64,000 nt of DNA from Sphingobacterium kitahiroshimense (GTDB lineage Bacteria > Bacteroidota > Bacteroidia > Sphingobacteriales > Sphingobacteriaceae), in assembly GCF_025961315.1 (NCBI RefSeq), contig NZ_JAOQNK010000001.1, positions 4,960,001-5,024,000 on the forward strand. Reading direction: 5' to 3'. A program made the position numbers and the translations under genes. Positions 1 to 8,452 of the stretch are shown piece after piece (position 1 is the first letter of the stretch; each line of letters opens with the position of its first letter). Under the pieces are notes generated by a model. It had not been told where the DNA came from, searched no databases, and worked only from the letters and a program-made list of their open reading frames with translations.

Positions 1-719
1 TGAAAAATGGTGTTCCAGTCGTAATTGCAGGTAAACCTAATGTCGGAAAATCTACATTGTTGAATGCTTTATTGAATGAGGAGCGCGCCATTGTATCGGA
101 CATTGCGGGTACCACAAGAGATACGATTGAAGATGAAATAAATATCAAAGGAATTACTTTCCGATTTATTGATACTGCCGGTATTCGTGAAACTATCGAT
201 GTTATCGAGGCTAAAGGAGTAGAGCGTACAAGAGAAAAAATGAAGCAGGCACGTTTAATCATTTATTTATTTGATCCTACACAAGACGAGGTGGTAGATA
301 TTGAGGAGCAGATTGCAGAAGTTGCAGTGTTGAACATACCTTTTGTTACAATTATTAATAAAGCTGACTTGCTTACAGTAGAGCAGAAAAAGCAGTATGA
401 GGTTTTAAAACCGCTATACATATCTGCAAAAGAACAAATAGGGGTAGAAGAGCTAAAAGATGAACTATTAAATCAAGTAAATCTATCTAACTTAAATACT
501 GACGATGTCTTAGTAACCAATATCCGTCACGTAGAAGCTCTTCAGCATACACGAACATCCTTGGAACGCGTACTCAACGGAATTGACAACCCGGTTACAT
601 CTGATTTCTTAGCCATGGATATACGTCAATCATTATATCATTTAGGCGAAATTACAGGTTCTGTTTCAACCGATGATTTGTTGGATAATATATTTTCTAA
701 ATTCTGTATCGGAAAATAA
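1..719 (+). CDS. mnmE: tRNA modification GTPase MnmE, 3' part (5' end outside window)
   Basis: This is the C-terminal part of the GTPase that works with MnmG to modify the wobble uridine of tRNAs (cmnm5U pathway) in the cytoplasm. The reading frame is open from the first bases of the window, so the start lies upstream. The P-loop GKPNVGKS falls within the first 50 bases, followed by DTAG-IRET (G3) and NKAD (G4), as expected for the G domain of MnmE. The protein ends in FCIGK, the typical MnmE C-terminus whose cysteine is conserved. The N-terminal folate-binding domain is missing only because of the window edge. A strong terminator follows immediately. Confidence 0.97.
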   Translation, partial: KNGVPVVIAGKPNVGKSTLLNALLNEERAIVSDIAGTTRDTIEDEINIKGITFRFIDTAGIRETIDVIEAKGVERTREKMKQARLIIYLFDPTQDEVVDIEEQIAEVAVLNIPFVTIINKADLLTVEQKKQYEVLKPLYISAKEQIGVEELKDELLNQVNLSNLNTDDVLVTNIRHVEALQHTRTSLERVLNGIDNPVTSDFLAMDIRQSLYHLGEITGSVSTDDLLDNIFSKFCIGK

Positions 720-740
720 TAATTGGAATAATTAACAGTT

Positions 741-777
741 AAAAAGCACTAACAGTCAAATTGTTAGTGTTTTTTTT
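741..777 (+). terminator. Intrinsic terminator after mnmE
   Basis: A perfect 8-bp stem (CACTAACA at 747-754 with TGTTAGTG at 762-769) is preceded by an A run and followed by eight T residues. It lies 28 bases after the mnmE stop. Confidence 0.85.
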
Positions 778-1157
778 GTGATTAATGATTTGCTGAATAA
801 AAATTCGTGTTTGCTATAGTGGATAGTAGAACTCAAAAATTAGAATTGACTCTGTTTTCTATTATTGACGTTTATTTTGTTCCGATCGATCTGATTGATG
901 CTAGTGTGTGGTAATTAACTGTGATGTCTATTTTATATTCAATTGACTATTACTTAAAGTCCTGTAATATGGGGTGATGAAATACAATATTCGTTTTATC
1001 ATTTTAAAAGCATATGGTGATTTTAAATATTCGTATTTCCCACTGAAATTCCTTAAATTTAAATACTCCAATATTAAGCGGGTTTAGTTAATCAATATCT
1101 TATTAGCCTTAAGCTTTTTGTCAAGCTTGTATTGTTAATGTTCATAAAAACATAGAA
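778..1157. other. Intergenic region, no gene seen
   Basis: About 380 bases of AT-rich sequence separate the mnmE terminator from the exported esterase gene. I see no open frame with a recognisable product, no RNA gene and no convincing promoter match. It presumably holds the esterase promoter. Confidence 0.5.
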
Positions 1158-2315
1158 ATGAAGATCACATCCATTTTATATTTATTGCTATTGGGGCCCC
1201 TAATTGGCAAAGCCCAAGAAAATCTCGATTTTAGTGGCAATAAGACCATTGTTTCTCCCGAGATTAACGGAAAACAGATAACCTTCAGACTTTTGGCTCC
1301 AGAAGCGAAGACTGTAAAGTTACAGGGAAATTGGATGCAAACTGATGACTTGAATTCTGGAATTAAAGATTCAAGGGGAGTATGGTCGTTTACAAATCAA
1401 GATCTGAAACCCGATATTTATACCTATTCTTTTATTGTGGATGGAGTTAAAGCTACTGATCCCAATAACGCTTATCAGGTTCGGGATGTGAGTTCTGTCA
1501 TGAGCATGTTTATCGTAAATGGATCAGAATCATCCAATTATACTGTTCAAAATGTCCCTCATGGTACTGTTGCTAAAAGATGGTATACTTCAAGAGGGCT
1601 AAAAGAAGATCGTAGATTAACCGTTTATACACCTCCCGGTTATGAGGCTTCAAAAGAAAAATATCCTGTCCTTTATCTTTTGCATGGGATGGGGGGGGAC
1701 GAAGAAGCTTGGATGACCTTAGGGAGAGCTTCACAAATTTTAGATAATCTAATAGCGCAAGGAAAAGCAAAGCCGATGATCGTCATTATGCCTAATGGTC
1801 ACACGAGTAATGCGGCTGCACCAGGGGAGTCTTCTAAGGGTTTTTATAAAATTGATATGGTAACTCCAGATATTTTTACAGGAGATATGGAAGCTAATTT
1901 TAATGAAATCATAGCTTTTACAGAACAGAATTATCGGGTGAAAGCTGATGCGAAAAATCGAGCTATTGCTGGACTTTCAATGGGAGGTTTTCATTCCTTG
2001 TATATTTCAGCTAACCAACCTAAAACTTTTGATTATATTGGATTATTTTCTCCTGCAATTCTTCCTCCAGAAAATAAGAAAAGTCCAATTTACGAAAATC
2101 TTGATGCCAAGCTTCAGGTTCAAAAAAACAACGCTTACCGCTTGTACTGGATTGCCATTGGGAAAACGGATTTTTTATACAAGCATGTTGCCGGCTTCAG
2201 GGATAAACTCGATAAGATGAATTTTAGCTATCAATATGTCGAATCAGAAGGCGGTCATACCTGGAGCAACTGGAGGAAATATCTCAATGATTTTGTTCCT
2301 CAATTGTTTAAATAA
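1158..2315 (+). CDS. Exported esterase with N-terminal E-set (CBM48-like) domain
   Basis: A 385-residue secreted alpha/beta-hydrolase of the esterase-D/feruloyl-esterase (XynZ-like) family. Residues 1-19 form a signal peptide ending in GKAQ. Residues about 35-120 look like an E-set/CBM48-type beta-sandwich (the FRLLAPEAKTVKL pattern), and about 140-385 are the hydrolase. Likely catalytic residues are Ser274 in GLSMGG, Asp338 in GKTDF and His367 in EGGHTW. The oxyanion region is LLHGMGGDEEAW. Such enzymes cleave acetyl or feruloyl esters on plant polysaccharides, but the substrate cannot be read from the sequence. The LOG-family gene follows 10 bases later, so the two may be co-transcribed. 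Confidence 0.85.
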   Translation: MKITSILYLLLLGPLIGKAQENLDFSGNKTIVSPEINGKQITFRLLAPEAKTVKLQGNWMQTDDLNSGIKDSRGVWSFTNQDLKPDIYTYSFIVDGVKATDPNNAYQVRDVSSVMSMFIVNGSESSNYTVQNVPHGTVAKRWYTSRGLKEDRRLTVYTPPGYEASKEKYPVLYLLHGMGGDEEAWMTLGRASQILDNLIAQGKAKPMIVIMPNGHTSNAAAPGESSKGFYKIDMVTPDIFTGDMEANFNEIIAFTEQNYRVKADAKNRAIAGLSMGGFHSLYISANQPKTFDYIGLFSPAILPPENKKSPIYENLDAKLQVQKNNAYRLYWIAIGKTDFLYKHVAGFRDKLDKMNFSYQYVESEGGHTWSNWRKYLNDFVPQLFK

Positions 2316-2325
2316 AAAAAGTGTT

Positions 2326-2919
2326 ATGATGCGAAAAATTAAAAGTATCGTTGTTTTTTGTGCTTCTAGTTTAGGTAAAGAAAATATCTATGAGGAGCAA
2401 GCTGCTCATGTCGGGCATGTATTTGCGAAAAAAGGTATTTGTCTAGTATATGGTGGTGGACGAGTTGGATTGATGGGGGCAGTTGCCAATGGTGCATTAG
2501 AAAAAGGAGGCGAAGTGATAGGTGTCATTCCTGAGTTTCTCAATTCCAAGGAAAGAGAGCATACAGGGGTTACAAAGTTAATTACAGTAGATACCATGCA
2601 TGATCGCAAGCGAATCATGCACGATTATTCAGATGGAGTCATTGCATTGCCAGGGGGCTTTGGAACACTCGAAGAGCTATTTGAAATGGTGACTTGGGGT
2701 CAGCTGGGGTTGCATAAAAAACCAGTTGGAATTCTCAATACGAATGGTTATTATGATCACCTCCTGCTATTTATTGATCACATGACGGCAGAAGGTTTAT
2801 TGAAAGAAGAGAATAAGTCCATGCTTCTTTTTGGAAATACCATTGAAGAGTTATTAGAAAAAATGGAACGGTACGAAGCACCCAAGGTTACTAAATGGAT
2901 AGAAAAAGATGAAATTTAA
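2326..2919 (+). CDS. LOG-family protein (nucleoside 5'-monophosphate phosphoribohydrolase type)
   Basis: A 197-residue cytoplasmic Rossmann-type protein of the LOG (Lonely Guy) family, which hydrolyses N6-modified or unmodified AMP to the base and ribose 5-phosphate. The diagnostic motif PGGFGTLEE is at residues 109-117, with GGGRVGLMG at 43-51 and MHDRK at 91-95. The frame stays open upstream into the esterase gene, but the ATG at 2326 (or the next at 2329) gives the usual family length and starts just after the esterase stop. Older annotation calls this family lysine decarboxylase, which is incorrect for proteins with this motif. Confidence 0.9.
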   Translation: MMRKIKSIVVFCASSLGKENIYEEQAAHVGHVFAKKGICLVYGGGRVGLMGAVANGALEKGGEVIGVIPEFLNSKEREHTGVTKLITVDTMHDRKRIMHDYSDGVIALPGGFGTLEELFEMVTWGQLGLHKKPVGILNTNGYYDHLLLFIDHMTAEGLLKEENKSMLLFGNTIEELLEKMERYEAPKVTKWIEKDEI

Positions 2920-2998
2920 ACCTATTTATTAGTTGTTTAAGCATCTCTCTTATTGTGATTTTACTTTCGTCTTAATTTTTTTACAATTTGACTGATTA

Positions 2999-3024
2999 AA
3001 ACAGATTTATAATCTGTTTATTTG
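2999..3024 (+). terminator. Possible weak intrinsic terminator after the LOG gene
   Basis: A 9-bp stem (AAACAGATT at 2999-3007 with AATCTGTTT at 3011-3019) with a 3-base loop is followed by ATTTG. The stem is AT-rich and the T tract short, so it may terminate only partly before the ebo operon. Confidence 0.4.
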
Positions 3025-3066
3025 TGTATCAGTAATGATGAAATTTCATCGAATAAACCTAACCGT

Positions 3067-3441
3067 ATGGCGCTAATTATTTTAAATATTATTTTTTGCA
3101 TTGCTTTTATAGGATTTGCCTATGTAAATCTCAACGATAAAGATTCCTGGCTGTGGATTCCAATTTATATGCTGGCCTCTATTTGTTGCGGACTAGCCGT
3201 GTTTAATTTCTACTATCCATTTATATACCTTGGTGCTATTGTATTTTATCTAGTTTATGCAGTTATACTTTTTTTTGCAAAAGATGGCGTTCGCGATTGG
3301 TTGATGAAATATCGTAGACCAAGTATTGTGGAAAGTATGCAAGCAACGAAGCCATATATTGAGAAGACAAGAGAGTTTTTTGGTCTTCTGATTGTTAGTG
3401 GCGCATTAGCTATAAATTATTTTGTTGCTGTTAATTTATAA
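3067..3441 (+). CDS. Small TMEM220-like membrane protein, first gene of the ebo operon
   Basis: A 124-residue integral membrane protein with about four hydrophobic segments (residues about 2-20, 28-44, 47-68 and 104-122). The N-terminal pattern FAYVNLNDKDSWLWIPIY resembles the TMEM220 family, whose function is unknown. An in-frame TTG lies upstream at 3022, but the ATG at 3067 puts the first membrane helix at the N-terminus and is preferred. The stop is 11 bases before eboA, so it is almost certainly co-transcribed with the ebo genes and may form part of their membrane machinery. That role is inferred from position only. Confidence 0.7.
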   Translation: MALIILNIIFCIAFIGFAYVNLNDKDSWLWIPIYMLASICCGLAVFNFYYPFIYLGAIVFYLVYAVILFFAKDGVRDWLMKYRRPSIVESMQATKPYIEKTREFFGLLIVSGALAINYFVAVNL

Positions 3442-3452
3442 AATTTATACTT

Positions 3453-4148
3453 GTGATTGATTTAAAAAAGAAAAAACAGCTAAGTGATATATTTCAAAAA
3501 ATTATCCAACAAAACCTAAAATTAGATGCATGGTCTTGGTTGGACAATAAAGTGGAATTGATTAAAAATGAAGAAAAAACACTTCAATTAAATTTGAGTT
3601 TTTCCCAGCTCCCAAGAAAGCTTGGAAAAGAAAATATTGTTGTCCAATCCGAAGATGTTTTTGATCTAAAACAATTATTACCTGGCTTTTCTTTGGAAGC
3701 ATGGACCATTGACCGATTATGTAGAGTATGGTTGTTGATGCAGTTACCTGATCAGAACAAGGAACAATATCTGAAAAAAATCAAGACTTTATTTATTGCT
3801 TCAGAAATGAATGAACTGATTGCATTATACTCCGCTTTACCTTTCTTGAGCCATACCGAAGAATGGGTCGGTAAATGTGAAGAAGGAATCCGTAGTAATA
3901 TAGGTACTGTATTGGAAGCAATTATGTATCATAATCCTTATCCATCAGTTATGCTTTCAGAAGGAGCATGGAATCAAATGATTTTGAAAGCATTTTTTAC
4001 AGAGAAAGATGTTAAAAAAATTACTGGATTAAAAGAGCGCGTTAATCAGGCTTTAGCGAATACCTTGAACGATTATGTACAGGAACGCTTGGCAGCCCAT
4101 AGAACTGTTCATCCAGAAATCTACCAATTAATAGAATTAGGAAAATAA
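3453..4148 (+). CDS. eboA: EboA family protein
   Basis: A 231-residue soluble protein carrying the hallmark EboA stretch GIRSNIGTVLEAIMYHNPYP (about residues 149-168), then WNQMILKAFF and a C-terminal DYVQERLAAHRTVHPE. EboA has no known biochemical activity. The start is a GTG at 3453, 11 bases after the preceding stop; no ATG lies nearby in frame. The protein is mostly helical with no signal peptide. It is encoded between a TMEM220-like gene and a TatD-like hydrolase in the order eboA-B-C-D-E-F, which supports the call strongly. Confidence 0.92.
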   Translation: MIDLKKKKQLSDIFQKIIQQNLKLDAWSWLDNKVELIKNEEKTLQLNLSFSQLPRKLGKENIVVQSEDVFDLKQLLPGFSLEAWTIDRLCRVWLLMQLPDQNKEQYLKKIKTLFIASEMNELIALYSALPFLSHTEEWVGKCEEGIRSNIGTVLEAIMYHNPYPSVMLSEGAWNQMILKAFFTEKDVKKITGLKERVNQALANTLNDYVQERLAAHRTVHPEIYQLIELGK

Positions 4149-4162
4149 AAAAATATTGAATT

Positions 4163-5149
4163 ATGTGCTGTAATGAAAATTTCCAAGAAAGAAATTTAGG
4201 CGAAAGAAACCAAAGTACTCTTGATTTAGATGATATTAGTGGAATGAAGTTTTTTGACCCTCATATTCACATGACTTCACGAACTACCGATGATTACCAA
4301 GCAATGGTTGATGCCGGGATTGTGGCAATTATTGAACCTGCTTTTTGGTTAGGACAACCTCGAACAGGGATCGATAGTTTTACGGATTACTACAGTAGCT
4401 TAATTGGATGGGAAAGATTTAGATCTTCTCAGTTTGGTATTAAGCATTACTGTACTATAGGATTAAATTCACGTGAGGCGAACAATGAGCAATTAGCCGA
4501 GCAGGTGATGGAATTACTGCCTCAGTTTATTTTCAAGGAAGGTGTGGTCGGTATTGGTGAAATTGGTTTTGATGATCAGACTGCTGCCGAAGAAAAATAT
4601 TTCCGGTTACAGCTGGAGCTTGCTAAAGAAGCTGGACTTCCCGTACAGATTCATACACCACATAGAGACAAGAAAAAAGGCACGCAACGAAGCATGGATA
4701 TTGCTATTGAACATGGACTTTCTCCGTATTCAGTGATTATAGATCATAATAATGAAGAAACGGTTAAAGAAGTCTTAGATCGAGGGTTTTGGGCAGCTTT
4801 TACGATTTATCCTTTTACGAAAATGGGAAATGAACGTATGGTTGAGGTTGTTAAACAATATGGTTCTGAAAGAATTATGATTAATTCAGCTGCCGATTGG
4901 GGAATTTCTGATCCGCTCGCTGTTCCTAAAACGGCAGCTCTGATGAAACAATCAGGTATTAGTTTAGATGATATTGAATTGGTGAGTTACCGGAATGCAA
5001 TTACCGCTTTTGGTCAAAGTGGACAGATAGACGAACGTGATTTTGTAACTATAAAAAATATTGATCAGTCTCAAAAATTTGAAAGTAATTCTATTTTGCG
5101 TGGTGGTCAACAACCAAGGATAGATAAGAATTCGATCATTATTACTTAA
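4163..5149 (+). CDS. eboB: EboB, TatD-family metal-dependent hydrolase
   Basis: A 328-residue TIM-barrel amidohydrolase of the TatD family. The metal-binding HxH is His34/His36 in FFDPHIHMTSR. It is followed by a GIGEIGFDD segment (metal-bridging Glu), an IHTPHRDKKKGT segment (third His) and the late Asp in SAADWGISDP. Classical TatD enzymes are DNases or phosphodiesterases, but the EboB substrate is unknown. The ATG at 4163 is 14 bases after eboA; the first 27 residues are polar and not part of the barrel. Met28 (4244) is an alternative start that would leave an unusual gap in this tight operon. Confidence 0.9.
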   Translation: MCCNENFQERNLGERNQSTLDLDDISGMKFFDPHIHMTSRTTDDYQAMVDAGIVAIIEPAFWLGQPRTGIDSFTDYYSSLIGWERFRSSQFGIKHYCTIGLNSREANNEQLAEQVMELLPQFIFKEGVVGIGEIGFDDQTAAEEKYFRLQLELAKEAGLPVQIHTPHRDKKKGTQRSMDIAIEHGLSPYSVIIDHNNEETVKEVLDRGFWAAFTIYPFTKMGNERMVEVVKQYGSERIMINSAADWGISDPLAVPKTAALMKQSGISLDDIELVSYRNAITAFGQSGQIDERDFVTIKNIDQSQKFESNSILRGGQQPRIDKNSIIIT

Positions 5150-5160
5150 TCGTACACATA

Positions 5161-6045
5161 TTGAAAAAATTAAAAGGATATATACGATTAATGAGACCAG
5201 CAAATGTCGTTACTGCAGTAGCCGACGCACTCGCTGGTATAGCAATATCCGGATATTTATTAACCGAAGGATGGAATTCTCCAGTACCTATTATTTTACT
5301 TTGCATTTCAACAATAGGGCTGTATAGTGGTGGAATTATTTTTAACGATGTTTTTGATGCAGATCTGGATAGAATAGAACGACCTGAGCGACCCATACCT
5401 AGTGGATTGATCAGCGAAAAAGAGGCCACAGTATTTGGATCTTTATTCTTCTTAGTTGGACTAATAGCAGCCTATTTCGTAGGAAATATCACAGTAATAT
5501 TAGCCATAGCGATTATTTTAGCTTGTCTTGTCTACAACAGATGGGCAAAACATCATTCATTTTTAGGTCCGCTTAATATGGGACTTTGCCGTGGCCTAAA
5601 CCTCTTGTTGGGAGTTAGTATTATAAGTACAGAGGTAAGTCAATGGTGGTTCTTGGCTATTGTACCTATTATCTACATCGCTTCTATTACAATGATTAGT
5701 CGGGGAGAAGTACATGGAGGAAGTAAAAAAATGCTTTATTTTGCCGCTGTTCTTTATGCAGTTGTTATCGCTAGCATTTTATTTTTTGCACAAACAAAGG
5801 GGGATATTATTATTACTCTTTTGTTTATCATTCCGTTCGCTTGGATGATTTTTAAACCCCTATTAAGAGCTATAAATAATCCGATAGGCCCCAATATAGG
5901 TAAAGCCGTTAAAGCAGGAGTGATTGCATTGATCCTCATGAATGCTGCATGGGCAAGTGTATTTGCAGATTGGAAAATTGCACTTGTCATTATTTTTTTA
6001 TTACCATTATCTATTATACTGAGTAAAGCATTCGCAGTTACTTAA
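5161..6045 (+). CDS. eboC: EboC, UbiA-family prenyltransferase
   Basis: A 294-residue polytopic membrane protein of the UbiA prenyltransferase superfamily. The prenyl-diphosphate/Mg-binding motif is NDVFDADLD at residues 62-70, followed by ERPERPIPSG. Several hydrophobic helices cover the rest. The start is a TTG at 5161, 11 bases after eboB. The ATG at residue 11 would remove YIRLMRPAN, an N-terminal pattern typical of UbiA enzymes, so TTG is preferred. Family knowledge predicts transfer of a polyprenyl group to a polar or aromatic acceptor at the inner membrane. The acceptor in ebo systems is not established. Confidence 0.92.
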   Translation: MKKLKGYIRLMRPANVVTAVADALAGIAISGYLLTEGWNSPVPIILLCISTIGLYSGGIIFNDVFDADLDRIERPERPIPSGLISEKEATVFGSLFFLVGLIAAYFVGNITVILAIAIILACLVYNRWAKHHSFLGPLNMGLCRGLNLLLGVSIISTEVSQWWFLAIVPIIYIASITMISRGEVHGGSKKMLYFAAVLYAVVIASILFFAQTKGDIIITLLFIIPFAWMIFKPLLRAINNPIGPNIGKAVKAGVIALILMNAAWASVFADWKIALVIIFLLPLSIILSKAFAVT

Positions 6046-6061
6046 TTAATGATTTTCAATT

Positions 6062-7231
6062 ATGAGTTTTTTAGAACAGTCATTTAGTGTGAAATTTGAA
6101 TATAAAATACATTTTACTAAATCGTTATTTCACACCGATAACCCTACTTTTACAGATTTTTTTAAAAGCAATCCTACAGATGTATTGCGTAAGATTTTTT
6201 TCGTCCTAGATCAGGGAGTTGCTGATGCACACCCAGATCTGGTTTCAGCGATCAGAACCTATTTCGATCATCAGCAAGAAGTACAGCTGATTTCTGAAAT
6301 TTTGATTATACAAGGAGGAGAAGCCTCAAAAAATGATACAGGTCTATTCGATCGTTTGGTTGAAGCAGTAGATCAATATGGAATAGACCGACATTCTTAC
6401 ATTGCCGCGATCGGTGGTGGTGCCGTGCTTGATCTTGTCGGTTACGCAGCCGCAGTGTCACATCGTGGAATTAAACACATTCGTATACCAACGACTGTAC
6501 TCTCGCAAAATGACTCTGGGATTGGTGTTAAGAACGGTATAAATTATAAGGGTAAGAAAAATTTTTTAGGCACTTTTGCTCCCCCCGCGGCTGTGTTTAA
6601 TGATGATCAGTTTTTGTTAACATTAACGGATAGAGATTGGCGGTCCGGAATATCTGAAGCAGTTAAAGTTGCTTTAATCAAAGATCCTACATTCTTTTAT
6701 TGGATCGAAGATAATGCAGCGAAACTGGTGAGTCGTGATTTAGAGACCATGGATTACTTAATTGTACGTTGTGCCGAATTGCATTTAAACCATATCGCAT
6801 CAGCCGATCCATTCGAGATGGGATCGGCGAGACCATTAGATTTCGGTCATTGGAGTGCACATAAATTAGAACAATTGAGTAATTTCAGTGTGCTGCATGG
6901 GGAGGCTGTAGCCATGGGAATAGCTTTGGATAGCACGTATTCTTTCTTAAGTGGATTGTTAACAGAAGATAAGCTTTTGCGCATATTGAATGTGCTGCTT
7001 CATTTATCATTTGATATTTCTAATCCATTTATTCAGATCAATGATGAAGAATCACCAATACTTCGCGGTTTAACTGAATTCCAGGAACATCTTGGCGGTA
7101 AATTGACCATTACATTATTGACGGATCTCGGAACAGGTAAGGAAGTTCACCACATGGATCACCAGTTATTGATAGCGGCAAGTAACTATGTCTTAAATTT
7201 TACCAGCACGACAGCTGGTTTGGATCATTAA
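6062..7231 (+). CDS. eboD: EboD, 3-dehydroquinate-synthase-like enzyme
   Basis: A 389-residue sugar-phosphate cyclase of the 3-dehydroquinate synthase superfamily. It has the NAD-binding GGGAVLD (residues 118-124), NDSGIGVKNGIN (150-161), TFAPP, the metal-ligand segments GISEAVKVALI and DFGHWSAHKLE, and VLHGEAVAMGI. Several motifs differ from canonical AroB: QNDSGIGVKNG replaces the usual DSSVGGKTG, and the usual LGHTFGHA becomes DFGHWSAH. This points to a specialised cyclase and not the housekeeping shikimate enzyme. The gene starts 16 bases after eboC and ends 11 bases before eboE. Confidence 0.92.
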   Translation: MSFLEQSFSVKFEYKIHFTKSLFHTDNPTFTDFFKSNPTDVLRKIFFVLDQGVADAHPDLVSAIRTYFDHQQEVQLISEILIIQGGEASKNDTGLFDRLVEAVDQYGIDRHSYIAAIGGGAVLDLVGYAAAVSHRGIKHIRIPTTVLSQNDSGIGVKNGINYKGKKNFLGTFAPPAAVFNDDQFLLTLTDRDWRSGISEAVKVALIKDPTFFYWIEDNAAKLVSRDLETMDYLIVRCAELHLNHIASADPFEMGSARPLDFGHWSAHKLEQLSNFSVLHGEAVAMGIALDSTYSFLSGLLTEDKLLRILNVLLHLSFDISNPFIQINDEESPILRGLTEFQEHLGGKLTITLLTDLGTGKEVHHMDHQLLIAASNYVLNFTSTTAGLDH

Positions 7232-7242
7232 ATTAGTTAAAA

Positions 7243-8451
7243 ATGAAAGTTAATACAGGACATCTAACCTATTGCACCAATATTCATCCAGGGAAAAATT
7301 GGAATGATGATTTTACAGCTCTAAAAGATAATTTTTCTTTTATCAAAGAATCAGTTTCGCCTGGCCAGCCATTGGGAATAGGATTGAGATTATCAAATGT
7401 ATCGAGTTTAGAACTTAGCGAGCAGGGTAATATAGCGGAATTTAAACATTGGTTAAAAGAAAATAATGCTTATGTTTTTACAATGAATGGATTTCCTTAT
7501 GGAGAATTTCATCGTACTGTTGTCAAAGAAGATGTACATACCCCTGACTGGACTACCGAAGCACGTAAAGATTATACAATCAGACTTTTCACTATTCTTC
7601 AATCCTTATTACCAGAAGGAATGGTCGGTGGAATTTCGACATCGCCGCTTAGTTATAGACACTGGTTCAAAACGACTATTGATTTTACGGAAGCCAAAAA
7701 TGCTGCCACGATAAATATAGTTGCTGTAATAAAAGCATTAGTTACAATAGCAAATGCAACAGGTACGGTTATGCACCTTGACTTGGAACCAGAACCTGAT
7801 GGAATCATTGAAACTGGACGAGAATTTATAGATTGGTATACAGACGATCTGCTTCCAACTGCTATTTCAGATCTTGTAGATTCATTTGGAATTACCGCTA
7901 TCGAAGCTGAAGCTCTTACCAAGAGACATCTTTGCCTTTGTTATGACGTATGCCATTTTGCAATTGGCTATGAAGATCACGCCGATGTATTAAAAGAACT
8001 TAAGGAGAAAGGTATTGCAGTAGGGAAGATACAGATATCTGCTGCTTTGAAAGCAAATATGGATCAGTCCCCTGATCAGCGTATAGCTATTAAAGAAAGT
8101 TTTCAAAAATTCAACGAACCGACATATCTACATCAGGTAGTGGCCTTAAAAAGAGATGGCAAGCTTATTCGTTATACAGATCTAACACCAGCCATAGCAG
8201 ATTTTGAGCACCAGGATGTGATGCAGTGGCGCGCACATTTTCATGTTCCTATATCTGTTCGGGATATTGGAGTCTTGCAATCAACGCAACAAGATATTAT
8301 AGAAGTGTTGAATCTCCAAAAAGTTGCCCCTTTTACCGAACATTTGGAAGTGGAAACCTATACTTGGGAAGTATTGCCCGAACAGTTAAAGATACCAATA
8401 GCTGCATCTATCAGTAATGAACTGGAGTGGGTAATTAAAACAAATGTATAA
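7243..8451 (+). CDS. eboE: EboE, TIM-barrel protein of the sugar isomerase/AP endonuclease 2 superfamily
   Basis: A 402-residue soluble protein, recognisable from its start (GHLTYCTNIHPGKNW) and segments such as NAYVFTMNGFPYGEFH, MHLDLEPEPDG and LCYDVCHFAIGYED. These carry the acidic and histidine residues expected of a xylose-isomerase-like metal site. The family is called metabolite traffic protein EboE in cyanobacteria, where loss of ebo genes blocks export of a scytonemin precursor; the reaction is unknown. The stop overlaps the first possible start of eboF by eight bases, suggesting translational coupling. Confidence 0.92.
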   Translation: MKVNTGHLTYCTNIHPGKNWNDDFTALKDNFSFIKESVSPGQPLGIGLRLSNVSSLELSEQGNIAEFKHWLKENNAYVFTMNGFPYGEFHRTVVKEDVHTPDWTTEARKDYTIRLFTILQSLLPEGMVGGISTSPLSYRHWFKTTIDFTEAKNAATINIVAVIKALVTIANATGTVMHLDLEPEPDGIIETGREFIDWYTDDLLPTAISDLVDSFGITAIEAEALTKRHLCLCYDVCHFAIGYEDHADVLKELKEKGIAVGKIQISAALKANMDQSPDQRIAIKESFQKFNEPTYLHQVVALKRDGKLIRYTDLTPAIADFEHQDVMQWRAHFHVPISVRDIGVLQSTQQDIIEVLNLQKVAPFTEHLEVETYTWEVLPEQLKIPIAASISNELEWVIKTNV

Positions 8452-8452
8452 G

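Noticed and set aside
4163..4243. Start of eboB at Met28 instead of 4163
   Set aside because: The downstream start fits the barrel but would leave a gap of about 95 bases in an operon whose other gaps are 11-17 bases.
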